From Actinomycetes bacterium (lineage in GTDB: Bacteria > Actinomycetota > Coriobacteriia > Coriobacteriales > Eggerthellaceae): 17,072 nucleotides of DNA. Both the position numbers and the translations under genes were made by a program. The stretch lies in the NCBI GenBank assembly GCA_023429565.1, contig JAEZDJ010000009.1:1-17072 (forward strand). The letters run 5' to 3'. Below are positions 7,161 through 15,424 of this stretch, piece after piece. Position 1 is the stretch's first letter; each line of letters begins with the position of its first letter. The notes beneath the pieces were generated by a model, which did not search any database, had not been told where the DNA came from, and saw only the letters and a list, made by a program, of their open reading frames with translations.

Positions 7161-7237
7161 TGGTCGGGATGACAGGATTTGAACCTGCGGCCTCTGCGTC
7201 CCGAACGCAGCGCTCTACCAAGCTGAGCCACATCCCG
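7161..7237 (-). tRNA. tRNA-Pro (anticodon CGG)
   Basis: The 77-nt cloverleaf is complete. The acceptor CGGGATG pairs with CATCCCG, followed by A and an encoded CCA. The D arm is GCTC/GAGC. The anticodon arm is CTGCG/CGCAG with loop TTCGGGA, giving anticodon CGG for codon CCG. The T arm is GCAGG/CCTGT with TTCAAAT. The C1-G72 end and A73 are typical of proline tRNA. It stands alone, with its terminator on one side and a gene-poor region on the other. Confidence 0.97.
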
Positions 7238-8352
7238 ACAATCTCATGATTCGGTACTTGTCTTTCGCCAAACCACAGTGCTGCCCGAACAAACTCCAAC
7301 CGGCATTGTCAAAAACACTCAGCCTGATCTGGACTCTGTTTGCCTTCTTGCCGACCCTGCCTTCAAGGCGTGGTCTCCGAGATCTGCACGAAAGCACCCG
7401 CCGGACAACTCTGGGTATATTACCTCATATGAGCTCAGGTGAAAAGGAGAGTTACCAATTTCGTGATAAATTGTCCGTCAAGTCCGAATGAAGCGAGCGG
7501 GACATTCCCCTGTCCCGGCAGATTTCAAACCGAAGCAAAACAGGATAAGGGACAGCCGCCATCGGCCTCAAACAATGAACGGCATCCGCAAGATCGATTG
7601 CCGGATCATGTGCGCAAAGGATGAGAGGGGACCAACCGGAGGGGTCACTCTCGAAGCCGAATCCGACATCGTGTTGCGCACATTCGAGATCACAATCTGC
7701 AAGGCGAATCAAGCAACCATGCGCAACGTTACCGGCTCGTTCGGTTGAGTCATCTCAGGTCCGACGATGATTCGGCCTTTGCTGTTTCTGGCGGGTGCCA
7801 CGCCTCTACGGCATTCCCAGCGACGGCATCCCGCGGTGTCGACCCTTCGCTGTCAGCCTCGTTGTGAGTCCCGCCGTTGGCCTCCTCACCGGTCTCGCTG
7901 TAGGCCCCGCTGTCGGCGGAGCGATGGACTGCGGATTCGGGCAAACCCATGGAGGTGCCGTTTTCTCACCAATTGTGACAGCCGGGAGCATGATCGCGGC
8001 CCATCGAGCGGGCGCGATGGGCCGCGTCTCTTTCTCTTTCTGCAAATCTGCTGGTCAGAAGCTTCTGAAAAAAGAATCGGAACCACGGCGGCGGGCATGG
8101 GCCGCGAAAGCAGGCTGACTTTTCTCCCTGATGTCACAATTGGCGTGTTTTGGGCGCATTGCCCCTCTTTTCGATCATCGTCGCGCCACCTGAGGGCATT
8201 GCCGGAACCCACGGCACTCGCCCTTTGGGGAATGCGCGTCCCCGGCCATCGTCGTGCTACTCGAGCGCATGAGGGGTCCGGGGATTTTGCTTCGCCTCGC
8301 CGATCGCAACGCAATCCCCCCAACCATCAAAACGGACATGCGATGGGTGCAT
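7238..8352. other. Gene-poor accessory stretch
   Basis: About 1.1 kb between the tRNA-Pro gene and the ATPase remnant holds only short overlapping frames in both strands. None has a convincing ribosome site, length and family motif together. A segment near 7850-7925 has a loose repeating pattern that translates to Ala/Val/Gly-rich or Ala/Asp/Ser-rich peptide depending on strand. Around 8175-8201 and 8245-8271 there is a diverged direct repeat built on ATCGTCG. I interpret the stretch as decayed DNA or untranslated sequence, not as an active gene. Confidence 0.5.
7498..7517. repeat. Perfect 7-bp stem-loop in the gene-poor stretch
   Basis: CGGGACA (7498-7504) and TGTCCCG (7511-7517) flank a 6-nt TTCCCC loop. 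There is no T-run on either side. It may be a member of a dispersed intergenic repeat family, but only one clear copy is in this window. Confidence 0.45.
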
Positions 8353-8642
8353 GACGATGCGGAAGGCATGCCCCCTTATGATTCCAGGTTTGCGAGGCAG
8401 GGGAAAGACCCTGTTTCTACGCGAACTCGCCGACTTCGCCTAAAAACAGGGTTGGATCGTCGTCTTTGTCGAGGCATCAAAACTGAGCGATGTCGCTCGG
8501 CAAAGGAGAAAAGAGGCCAAGCGAGCTTTCGGTTCTTCGAGATCGCCTGATCAACGACGGCCTCGTCTATTCCCCCGAACGCGGATATAGAGCATTCACT
8601 GTGCCAGGAATGGATGACTACATCAGACGTTGCTCCGAATAG
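8353..8642 (+). pseudogene. Remnant of an AAA-family ATPase
   Basis: This is the only recognisable coding remnant on the plus strand. It has three pieces in different frames. At 8353-8376 the frame reads DDAEGMPP. From 8378 a shifted frame reads MIPGLRGRGKTLFLRELADFA, containing a Walker A-like GLRGRGKT, then a TAA at 8441-8443, then KQGWIVVFVEAS. From about 8490 the frame changes again and reads to a TAG at 8640-8642 through GEKRPSELSVLRDRLINDG and SPERGYRAFTVPGMDDYIRR. The last part resembles the C-terminal winged helix of stand-alone AAA ATPases common in actinobacteria. About 250 residues between P-loop and C-terminus are absent. The family name is from recall; the broken frames are visible. 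Confidence 0.65.
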
Positions 8643-8763
8643 ACCCGTTCAGCCTGAAGGACGGCTAGCTTCCAAGCTTTTTGAGCGGCATTGCTCCTGC
8701 ACTGCCAAAGCCGCCCTCAGGCGCCTCATCCTCGACCGACGCACAGGTTCTTCTCTGCCGGCA

Positions 8764-8865
8764 TCAGACAATCTGCAGGATGAACCACCCGTTGAAGAAG
8801 CATGATGCAACGACAATAGATGCGATGCCGAACCTAAACGATACATTGGGCTTTCCCGTTTTCAC
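8764..8865 (-). CDS. Doubtful 33-residue hydrophobic peptide frame
   Basis: A GTG-started frame encodes a short basic head, then a hydrophobic stretch (FGIASIVVASCFFNGWFILQIV) that would span a membrane once. There is no clear ribosome site, and it sits between the ATPase remnant and the thioesterase stop. It could be a fragment of a larger decayed membrane protein or chance. I do not assign a function. Confidence 0.12.
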   Translation of the reverse strand: MKTGKPNVSFRFGIASIVVASCFFNGWFILQIV

Positions 8866-8899
8866 ACTGCCATTACTTCACTGCCGCCATCGCAGCAGG

Positions 8900-9307
8900 C
8901 TACCGAGCGGCGCGCTCCCGCTCCTTCTGCGCAAGGCGTTCAAGCGTGACGGTCTTCGTCACGATCACCCCGTCCGAAACGACATCCCCTTCGTCATCGA
9001 GCGCGGTCACGTTCCAGAAGCGCTTGCTGCCCTCCGTGCGGTCGAGTTCGGCAATTCCCCGCAACATGCCCGTCTTTCCGCTCTTGCGATGGCGCACCTG
9101 CACGTCTATGCCAAAGGGACGCTCGCGGTTCAGGTCGGCAAGCATCTCGGCGCCTACGCTGGCCACTGTCTCCAGCAGGGATATGGTGGCTCCCCCGCGA
9201 AGGAAGCCGAACGGCTGAAACACGTCGGGAGTGATGGGCATCGTGGCTTCCACCCGCCCTTCGCTCGCCGAAACCGTTTCAATGTGCAGCACGTCGGTCA
9301 AAGCCAT
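8900..9307 (-). CDS. Hotdog-fold (PaaI/4HBT-type) acyl-CoA thioesterase
   Basis: The 135-residue product starts at an ATG with an AGGAGG site five bases away. It has the single hotdog-domain layout: an N-terminal strand ending in VEATMPITPD, then FQPFGFLRGGATISLLETVASVGA, which corresponds to the central helix and catalytic segment, then RERPFGIDVQVRHRKSG and a C-terminal strand pair. The family usually shows HGG in that segment; here it is RGG, while the Glu of LLE is kept as in MenI/YdiI-type enzymes. A likely role is hydrolysis of an aromatic or menaquinone-pathway acyl-CoA, but the substrate cannot be told from sequence. It appears monocistronic: a TATACT element lies about 76 bp upstream and the gene-poor region follows. 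Confidence 0.85.
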   Translation of the reverse strand: MALTDVLHIETVSASEGRVEATMPITPDVFQPFGFLRGGATISLLETVASVGAEMLADLNRERPFGIDVQVRHRKSGKTGMLRGIAELDRTEGSKRFWNVTALDDEGDVVSDGVIVTKTVTLERLAQKERERAAR

Positions 9308-9382
9308 GGCATCCTCCTGTAGTGTGTGCAGTTGCGGCAAGGCAGGCAGCGCTGCCGCAGCGGCAGCCCCTTGTCCCGATCC

Positions 9383-9388
9383 AGTATA
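9383..9388 (-). promoter_or_regulatory. Candidate -10 element for the thioesterase gene
   Basis: The minus strand reads GGTATACTGG here, a good -10 (TATACT) 76 bp before the start codon. The same 10-mer occurs upstream of the ATP-grasp gene at 16607-16616. No convincing -35 is seen at 16-18 bp. Confidence 0.35.
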
Positions 9389-9438
9389 CCCGGGAGCTCA
9401 AGGCAAGCGCGATACCCGGAACCGACAAATTGACGGGC

Positions 9439-9471
9439 GAGGCCTCAGCCGCAGCTGAGCGCGGAGGCCTC
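9439..9471 (-). terminator. Inverted repeat overlapping the end of the GGDEF-EAL gene
   Basis: GAGGCCTC occurs at 9439-9446 and 9464-9471. It is self-complementary, so the two copies can form an 8-bp stem around 17 nt containing a further CGC/GCG pairing. It spans the stop codon at 9445-9447. There is no U-run, so termination is only suggested. Confidence 0.3.
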
Positions 9472-12400
9472 TCTCACGAGCCTTCTGACATGCTCGTCCG
9501 GCTCGATAAGGCGAGAGGTGGGCCGTCCGATCAGATAGCCTTGCAGGTAATCAACTCCTAAACCGACCAACGTTCCGAGCTCCCCTTCGGTTTCCACGCC
9601 CTCCGCAATGACAAGGGTTCCTTGATCATGGGCTTGCTCGATGAGGGGACGGACGATGTCTCGATGGTCGCTCAGCACGTCGACCCCCCGCACGACCCGC
9701 ATGTCGATCTTTGCAAAGTCGGCAGGCGAGTCGAGCAGGGCCCGATTGTCTCCAGGGCTGCTCCCGAACCCATCGATAGAAATGCGGCATCCTCGATGAC
9801 GGAAAGCGCGCTCTTTGTCCACGATGCCCTCGTCCGCACAGTCCCGTTCCTCGAATTCCACGACCAGGGTGTCAAACATGTCACCGAAGCGTTCCGCCAA
9901 GAGCTCTTCGTCAGCCACGCTCATGCGCTGTGCCCCAACGCTGTTGACGAACAGTAGGAGGCCGCCTCGGTCGGCAAAGCGTGAAAACTTTGCCAGGGCC
10001 TCGAAAAACGTCATGCGCTCGACCAGATGGAGCTTCGACTGGGAACGCGCAAGCCCGATCATGCGGTCCGGGGTCGACAGCGAGGCGACGCGCAGACGCA
10101 TAAGGGCCTCATATCCCGCAACCTCACCTGTCCTCACCTCCACAATCGGCTGGAAGTGGTAGTCAACCAACCGCTCCTCGAACAGCCGGTCAAGGTCCTC
10201 CTTCGAATCCATCAGCGACAGGCGCTCCTCGTAGCTTGCGCGATTAAAGCGGCGCAGCGTCCCTTTGTCGCGGCTCTTTGCCTCATACATGGCGAAGTCG
10301 GCATATTCTCGCAGGCGATCATAGGCGTTCGCGTCACGGGGGAAGAACGCCACGCCCATGGAGGCACGCACGACCAGAGTGCTCCCATCCGGAGCTTCGA
10401 TCTGTGCGGCGGCAAGCTCGCGCATGAGAGATGCGAGCAGAACGAGGACCTCGTCCTCATTTTTGCAGGTGTCCAAGAAAACGAGGAATTCGTCGCCCGA
10501 CACATGGGCACAGATGCCCGCGTTTCCGAACACGCGGCGCAGCACGCTTCCCGCTTCCTTGATGTAGCGGTCGCCCCAGTCGTGGCCATACGAATCGTTG
10601 ACGACCTTGAGATTGTCCAGATCCATCATGAGCATGGCGCCAAAGGTGGGTGGGTCTTCCGCCAAGAGGTTGCCCACCGCGTGGTCAAACGCACGCCGGT
10701 TCATCAACCCCGTCAGAATGTCGTGATCGCGCTCCCGCTCCAGCTGGCGACGAGTCGCAATCTCTTCGCTCACATCCTCCACGAGGCCGGTCGCCCACTG
10801 ATGGTCGTCGCCCTCTCGGACGACGAGTCTCACCCAACGTGCCGGATTCCCCTCGACCTTGATGAGATAGCGCCCCTCTCCCTCAGTCCGCGATTCAAGC
10901 CGTGGAGACAGCGTTCGCACGAGTTCGAGAAGGTCCTCGGGAGCCATGGCTGCCGGGAATTGAGCGCCAGCCGATCCCCCAGGCCGATCCGTGCACGGCC
11001 TGTCCAGGCCCAGAGCCTCGAAGAATCCTTCCGTGAAGGACAGCAAGCCCGTGCTCTCATTGCGCTCAAAAGCGCCGATCATGCGATCGGAAAGCGCAAG
11101 GATGCGTGAGAGGCGGGAAGCGACCGAAGCCACTTCTGAATTCAGCGTCGCAACCGCATCAGCGAGCTCGTCGACCTCGATGATGCCGGTGGGCGTGAAT
11201 CGGATGGGGCCCGCGGGCTCTGCCGACCTCATCTCCCTGAGAAGCAGGCGCACGCGGGACGACGATATCCAAGCCGCGGCCACGGCCACGGCAATGCCGA
11301 CCGCCAGTGAAAGGACGAACACTATCAGCAAGTTGCGGGCAAGGCTGTCGGGAGCGGAAAAGAGGACGCCATCGGGCACCAGACCGACCAGGGCCCAACG
11401 TTCATCGGCAAAGGGCGATGTGGCATCGTAGAGTTCAAGCGGCGTGGCGCTCACGGCCGCCGGCCCTGCCGCGCTTGACCCATCCGGAGGCTCGACCTCA
11501 AGAAGCCCGCGTCCGCCAAGTCCCGTGGCCAGCGTGCCGTCTTCGAGGTACAGGGCTTGGGATGCGCCGCTTGTGACAAGCGCCTCAAAGCTCCCGTGTG
11601 CAACCCTCTCGTCGGCCGAGCCTTGCCCATCGGACAGGGCCAGCACATAGGAGCCATTGCCCCCCGCGTCCAACCCTCGATACGGAAAAAACGAGGCCAC
11701 GCGGTCAACGGCAATCTCAACGCCCATCACGCCGACCACCGTGCCCGAGGAATCACGCAAAGGGATGCTATACGTCAGGGCGTTTGCACCCGACCAGCCA
11801 AGATCCGTCGGCCTTCCCCAATAGCCCAAATCGGAGACGTCCGCATCGGCGTAGTCTTGCGCAGCCCTGAGCGGCTTGTAGTAAAAATCGCTCGCCACGT
11901 CTCCTTCGGGAGCCAAAATCAGAGAGGCCGACCACGATCGGTCAAGCGCAAGGCCAAGCCGACGGGACACGCTGACCGGGCATGCCGCGAGCAGCAGGTC
12001 TGACTGGTTGTCCACCGTGATTTCGGGACTCGAATCCCGCAGATAGAAACCCATGTGATTCGTGCTCCCATCCATACCCGCCTCCACTCCATCGGCAAGG
12101 ATGAGATAGATGCCGTCAACCTCTGCGCGCTGGGACAGCTCGATCAGGTCGTTGGCGGCATCGTTGATGACGGTGACCGCAACGCTGGACCCGAGGGCGA
12201 TGTCAGATGCTGCGGCTCCCTGACTCTCGAGCGACTGCACGATGTCGCCCTGGACCGCTTCGGCCGCGCCCGCGATGCTCGCACGGCGAAGCATCATGTC
12301 GCTCTCAAGGTAACCGGCGCTTGAGGCAACCCGTTCAGAAAGCAGGTCGTAGGCGCTGCTCTCCATGGACGGGATGGTCTTGCTGCGCTCGAACAGGGCA

Positions 12401-12510
12401 ACGCACAGGAATCCCTGAAGCACCAGCGCGATGCAGAATGAGGAGATGACAAGGACGTTGAACGAGAATCCTCGCCGTGACGCTTGTTTCTGTCGATCAG
12501 ACCGGCGCAT
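9445..12510 (-). CDS. Membrane sensor with GGDEF and EAL domains (c-di-GMP signalling)
   Basis: The 1021-residue protein would make or break c-di-GMP in response to an external signal. Layout: transmembrane helix about 18-40; extracellular sensor about 41-390, probably Cache-type; second helix about 394-415; short linker; PAS-like region about 470-590; GGDEF about 595-760; EAL about 780-1015. The cyclase has DILTGLMNRR at 597 and NDSYGHDWGD, and its signature is SGDEF (671-675), a variant found in active enzymes. The RxxD inhibitory site upstream is absent (G..G). The EAL domain keeps EAL (801-803), FVNS, KID (934-936), AEGVET and LQGYLIG, but the usual DDFG is DGFG (913-916), losing one metal-binding Asp. 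It starts 11 bp after the solute-binding gene stop with no good ribosome site, suggesting coupled translation. Confidence 0.93.
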   Translation of the reverse strand: MRRSDRQKQASRRGFSFNVLVISSFCIALVLQGFLCVALFERSKTIPSMESSAYDLLSERVASSAGYLESDMMLRRASIAGAAEAVQGDIVQSLESQGAAASDIALGSSVAVTVINDAANDLIELSQRAEVDGIYLILADGVEAGMDGSTNHMGFYLRDSSPEITVDNQSDLLLAACPVSVSRRLGLALDRSWSASLILAPEGDVASDFYYKPLRAAQDYADADVSDLGYWGRPTDLGWSGANALTYSIPLRDSSGTVVGVMGVEIAVDRVASFFPYRGLDAGGNGSYVLALSDGQGSADERVAHGSFEALVTSGASQALYLEDGTLATGLGGRGLLEVEPPDGSSAAGPAAVSATPLELYDATSPFADERWALVGLVPDGVLFSAPDSLARNLLIVFVLSLAVGIAVAVAAAWISSSRVRLLLREMRSAEPAGPIRFTPTGIIEVDELADAVATLNSEVASVASRLSRILALSDRMIGAFERNESTGLLSFTEGFFEALGLDRPCTDRPGGSAGAQFPAAMAPEDLLELVRTLSPRLESRTEGEGRYLIKVEGNPARWVRLVVREGDDHQWATGLVEDVSEEIATRRQLERERDHDILTGLMNRRAFDHAVGNLLAEDPPTFGAMLMMDLDNLKVVNDSYGHDWGDRYIKEAGSVLRRVFGNAGICAHVSGDEFLVFLDTCKNEDEVLVLLASLMRELAAAQIEAPDGSTLVVRASMGVAFFPRDANAYDRLREYADFAMYEAKSRDKGTLRRFNRASYEERLSLMDSKEDLDRLFEERLVDYHFQPIVEVRTGEVAGYEALMRLRVASLSTPDRMIGLARSQSKLHLVERMTFFEALAKFSRFADRGGLLLFVNSVGAQRMSVADEELLAERFGDMFDTLVVEFEERDCADEGIVDKERAFRHRGCRISIDGFGSSPGDNRALLDSPADFAKIDMRVVRGVDVLSDHRDIVRPLIEQAHDQGTLVIAEGVETEGELGTLVGLGVDYLQGYLIGRPTSRLIEPDEHVRRLVREASALSCG

Positions 12511-12521
12511 GATTGTCGAGG

Positions 12522-14018
12522 CTACCGGTCCAATGCGGTCTGCAGCTCACCCTTGAGTGCAGCGAGCCACGCCTCGAAGCTCTCGTCCGTCGTCAAGGCG
12601 GCAGCGGCCTCCTGGCGAGACATTCCGGCAGCAACCGCCTGAGAAACATGCTCTTGGCCCGCTGCAGCCCATTCACCCAGGGACTGGCTGAGGACGGTGC
12701 GAGCCTCGAAGCCGTTTTCAAATGCCACGCTCATATAGGTGCCCGACTCGATGGTCTCGAGAGTTGCAGGAAGATTGGCGAGATAGTTGGCCGGAACCGG
12801 GTCAATCCCCTTTGCCGCTGCTTCAATGCTGTCAGAATCCAAGGCATCTTTCGTGACGGGCACGTAGCCGGAAGCCATCGCAAAGGCCGTGCTGTGCTCC
12901 TGCGCGGTAAACCACTTGAGGAATTCGACGCACGCCTGCTCTGAACGCTCATCCGATTTGGCAACGGCAAAGCCCGCTCCCTGCTGCATCGCGCAGGGAA
13001 CGCCGTCCTCGAACACCGGAGCCGGCAAAGCGCCGAACTCAATCGGGTAGCTGGACGAATCGTCCACGGTGACCGATGTCGGGAAATACACCGCCGATGA
13101 GGTGGATCCCACAAAGCAGATGAGCTCTCCGGTCTTCACCGCGTCCGACCGAAAGCGTCCCTCGTCAGAGAAATAGCCGTTCATCAACGGAACATAGTAG
13201 TTGTCCCAAAGCGTGCGAATCGTCTCCTCGTCAATCGTCATCTCCGCCTTGCCATCAGACACGGTCAGGATATCGTGCCCCAGCTGCCGTGAGCCCGTCA
13301 GCAGATAATTCGCCAAAGCGTCACGGCCGAAGAACGGCAGGCCATCGTCAGCGACATCCGGCGTGTTCGCATCCGTCCAACGATAATAGCGACCTGCAGT
13401 TGCCGTTATGCCCTCCACCGTACGAAGGTCGTCGAGGCCTGCCCCGGTCGCTTCGGAAAACTTTTGCCAATCGGTCATGTTTATCTGCAACGTCTCCGTC
13501 GACTTGCCCACGGGCACCAGCTTGATGCCCCCATCTCCATCAAGGTCCCCTTCAGCAAGAAAAGCATCGACGAACGCGTCTCGTTCCTCATCGCTGAAAT
13601 AGCCTGACAGGTCGGCGATCCCTCCCAGTCCATCCACCACCGAGGCCGTGTCTGGATACGAGAGGAACGCATCGGGCATGTCATGTGCGCCAACAAGGCC
13701 TCGGGCCGCATCGGTCACTGCGACAGAAAGGTCACTGATGCTTCCTTGGCTCACGTGAACGGCCACCACCCCGACATCCCTGCCGCGCGTCGCGTTGAAC
13801 TCTTCAAGAGAGGCTTCGAACGCCCTCTGTTGGGCACCGGTGTAGTAGGTCCACAGCTCAACCTGAACCGGGTCCGCTGGATCGAGCAGGGTCTCCTTCG
13901 GAGAGACGCCCGAGCTCTCAGGAAACCAATCCCCGAACGAACAGGCTCCGAGAGCAAGGCACAGGACGCAAACCGCCACAGTCCCGAAGACCTTGTGCCA
14001 CCTATTGCCAGCAGTCAT
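12522..14018 (-). CDS. Extracellular solute-binding lipoprotein (family 1)
   Basis: The ATG at 14018 has an AGAGGA site. The 498-residue product has a lipoprotein signal: basic head, hydrophobic core and lipobox LGAC, with Cys26 as the lipidated residue. The mature part resembles carbohydrate-type ABC binding proteins: QVELWTYYTGAQQRAFEASLEEFN at the start, then GGIKLVPVGKSTETLQINMTDW, and later GAGFAVAKSDERSEQACVEFLKWFTAQEHS followed by ASGYVPV. The function would be to capture a solute at the outer face of the membrane. Neither ABC permease nor ATPase lies next to it; instead the GGDEF-EAL sensor follows after 11 bp. I infer a signalling role, with the ligand-loaded lipoprotein touching the sensor's extracellular domain. 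The ligand is unknown. Confidence 0.92.
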   Translation of the reverse strand: MTAGNRWHKVFGTVAVCVLCLALGACSFGDWFPESSGVSPKETLLDPADPVQVELWTYYTGAQQRAFEASLEEFNATRGRDVGVVAVHVSQGSISDLSVAVTDAARGLVGAHDMPDAFLSYPDTASVVDGLGGIADLSGYFSDEERDAFVDAFLAEGDLDGDGGIKLVPVGKSTETLQINMTDWQKFSEATGAGLDDLRTVEGITATAGRYYRWTDANTPDVADDGLPFFGRDALANYLLTGSRQLGHDILTVSDGKAEMTIDEETIRTLWDNYYVPLMNGYFSDEGRFRSDAVKTGELICFVGSTSSAVYFPTSVTVDDSSSYPIEFGALPAPVFEDGVPCAMQQGAGFAVAKSDERSEQACVEFLKWFTAQEHSTAFAMASGYVPVTKDALDSDSIEAAAKGIDPVPANYLANLPATLETIESGTYMSVAFENGFEARTVLSQSLGEWAAAGQEHVSQAVAAGMSRQEAAAALTTDESFEAWLAALKGELQTALDR

Positions 14019-14038
14019 CGCTTCCTCTCGCTGCGGAG

Positions 14039-14058
14039 GCTCGCCCGCATTGGCGAGC
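14039..14058 (-). other. Leader hairpin before the solute-binding gene
   Basis: GCTCGCC (14039-14045) and GGCGAGC (14052-14058) form a perfect 7-bp GC-rich stem with a 6-nt loop. It ends 21 bp before the start codon, just upstream of the ribosome site. It may affect mRNA stability or access to the ribosome site. Confidence 0.45.
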
Positions 14059-14083
14059 AGACGTCGAATTCTCGCACGGGGTC

Positions 14084-14089
14084 ATTGTA
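14084..14089 (-). promoter_or_regulatory. Candidate -10 of the solute-binding/GGDEF-EAL operon
   Basis: The minus strand reads TACAAT at 14089-14084, 66 bp upstream of the start codon, which would place the leader hairpin inside the transcript. No clear -35 is present at the standard distance. Confidence 0.35.
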
Positions 14090-14171
14090 GCTCACCTGCA
14101 AGGCCACGGGCGGATGAATACGTGATCGGAACACACATCGAAAGAATCGGCTGCCGGAAAGAGAGGCAGGC

Positions 14172-15392
14172 TCAGCGAGAAGCGTCGTTTTTCTCCTGCT
14201 CGGAAGGGGCGCGTCGTGAATCCTCGGCGCTTTCGGCACTCGCAGCATCCACTCGCGCCTCGCTTCCCCCCTTCGGTCCCGTGACAGACGTTCGCCGCCG
14301 AGTAGGGTCAAGTTCGCCAAGCCGCTCATTCTCGGCCTGGGCGTTGCGCACAACCGAACGGGCATTCTTCCCCCTGAGGGTGTGCTTCGCCTCACTGCGA
14401 AACGTTTTTGTCCGCTGGATCAGAATTGCGCCGATGAGGAATGGCATCCAGAACACGATCCCGCGATACACCAGCGCGATTGCCATGCCTGCCGCGCTTG
14501 ACACCCCAAAGGAGGCAAAGGCAACAAGAACAGCAGCCTCCACGACGCCAACCCCCTGGGGAGTAATGGAGATCATGGCGAACAGGGTGGCCACCACATA
14601 TCCACAGATCAAAGCCTCAGGCTGATAGACGCCGAAGCCAACGCCCACCAAGGAGAAGCACGCAAGCTCGCAGGCGGATGCGACGATCGAGCACCCAAAC
14701 ACCTTGGCAGTTGTCTTGGGATTATGCGCAATGAGTCCCGCCGCGTCCGAAAAGGAGGCGACCGCCTTCTCGCTCCACGGGGCGAGAGGAGCCTTCTTGA
14801 ATTTCACGAGCACTCGGTTGACCAGCTTCTCTATGGGACGGAGAAGCCGCAGCACAAAGGCTGGCCTCCTACGGCCGAGCACCAGGATGAGCACCATCAC
14901 GCTGACGAGGACGATGACCAGCAGGCCGAGCAGGAACCAGAGGGGCGACAGGCCAGCCGTTGCCGCCAGAATGGCAAATCCGATGATCATGATGGTGGCG
15001 AAACCGGAGTCGATGGTGATCTGCATGAGCAGCGCGGCGCTGGTGGCTTTCCCCGGCGCGATCCCGCGACGGCGAGCGTCGTCGACAACGAGCGTCGTAC
15101 CCGCCAGATTCAGCGACGGAGCAATGGTGTTCATGAAGAACGTGCCAAACACGAGCGGCAGGGTGGATCGAGGATCCATGTGCTCATCGACCGCCTCAAA
15201 CGCGAACGAATAGGCGAAGCTCTGTGCGAAGTACTTGCCCAGCTGCGTGCAAAGCGCCGCGATGAGGGGTATGGCAGCGCCCTGCTTCATGGTGTCCAGC
15301 AACTCGACCAGCTGATTGCCGCGAAGCAGCACCACCGCCAGCACGATGACTATCACCAGGCCGACGAGCAGGTTTCTTATATTGACCTTCAT
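14172..15392 (-). CDS. LPG_synthase_TM / YbhN-family integral membrane protein
   Basis: The 406-residue protein has several hydrophobic segments: about 7-23, 38-65, 80-95, 115-145, 150-173, 228-255, 262-278, 285-305 and 310-325. Family landmarks are NTIAPSLNLAGTTLVVDDARRRGI near 88-111 and ITPQGVGVVEAAVLVAFASFG near 276-296. The family shares the N-terminal membrane part of MprF, which flips aminoacylated phosphatidylglycerol, and many members act as lipid flippase-like proteins; the soluble aminoacyl-transferase half is absent. The last 80 residues are a charged cytoplasmic tail. It follows the ATP-grasp gene by 32 bp and has only a weak ribosome site, so coupling is likely. The transported lipid is unknown. 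Confidence 0.88.
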   Translation of the reverse strand: MKVNIRNLLVGLVIVIVLAVVLLRGNQLVELLDTMKQGAAIPLIAALCTQLGKYFAQSFAYSFAFEAVDEHMDPRSTLPLVFGTFFMNTIAPSLNLAGTTLVVDDARRRGIAPGKATSAALLMQITIDSGFATIMIIGFAILAATAGLSPLWFLLGLLVIVLVSVMVLILVLGRRRPAFVLRLLRPIEKLVNRVLVKFKKAPLAPWSEKAVASFSDAAGLIAHNPKTTAKVFGCSIVASACELACFSLVGVGFGVYQPEALICGYVVATLFAMISITPQGVGVVEAAVLVAFASFGVSSAAGMAIALVYRGIVFWMPFLIGAILIQRTKTFRSEAKHTLRGKNARSVVRNAQAENERLGELDPTRRRTSVTGPKGGSEARVDAASAESAEDSRRAPSEQEKNDASR

Positions 15393-15424
15393 GCAGCGGC
15401 CGCCCGGCGTGAACGTTCCCCCGC

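Noticed and set aside
7161..7237. tRNA-Pro as an attachment site for an integrated element
   Set aside because: No duplicated tRNA 3' end and no integrase were found; the gene-poor region lies on the 5' side of the tRNA.
7246..7491. 81-codon plus-strand frame next to tRNA-Pro
   Set aside because: It has no ribosome site and no recognisable motif; it is probably chance.
7795..8118. 107-codon hydrophobic plus-strand frame
   Set aside because: The hydrophobic run comes from a loosely repetitive GC-rich segment; it has no ribosome site or family match, and other frames over the same DNA are equally open.
10027..11109. 360-codon plus-strand frame inside the GGDEF-EAL gene
   Set aside because: It is antisense to the PAS-like and GGDEF regions, whose motifs are clear on the minus strand.
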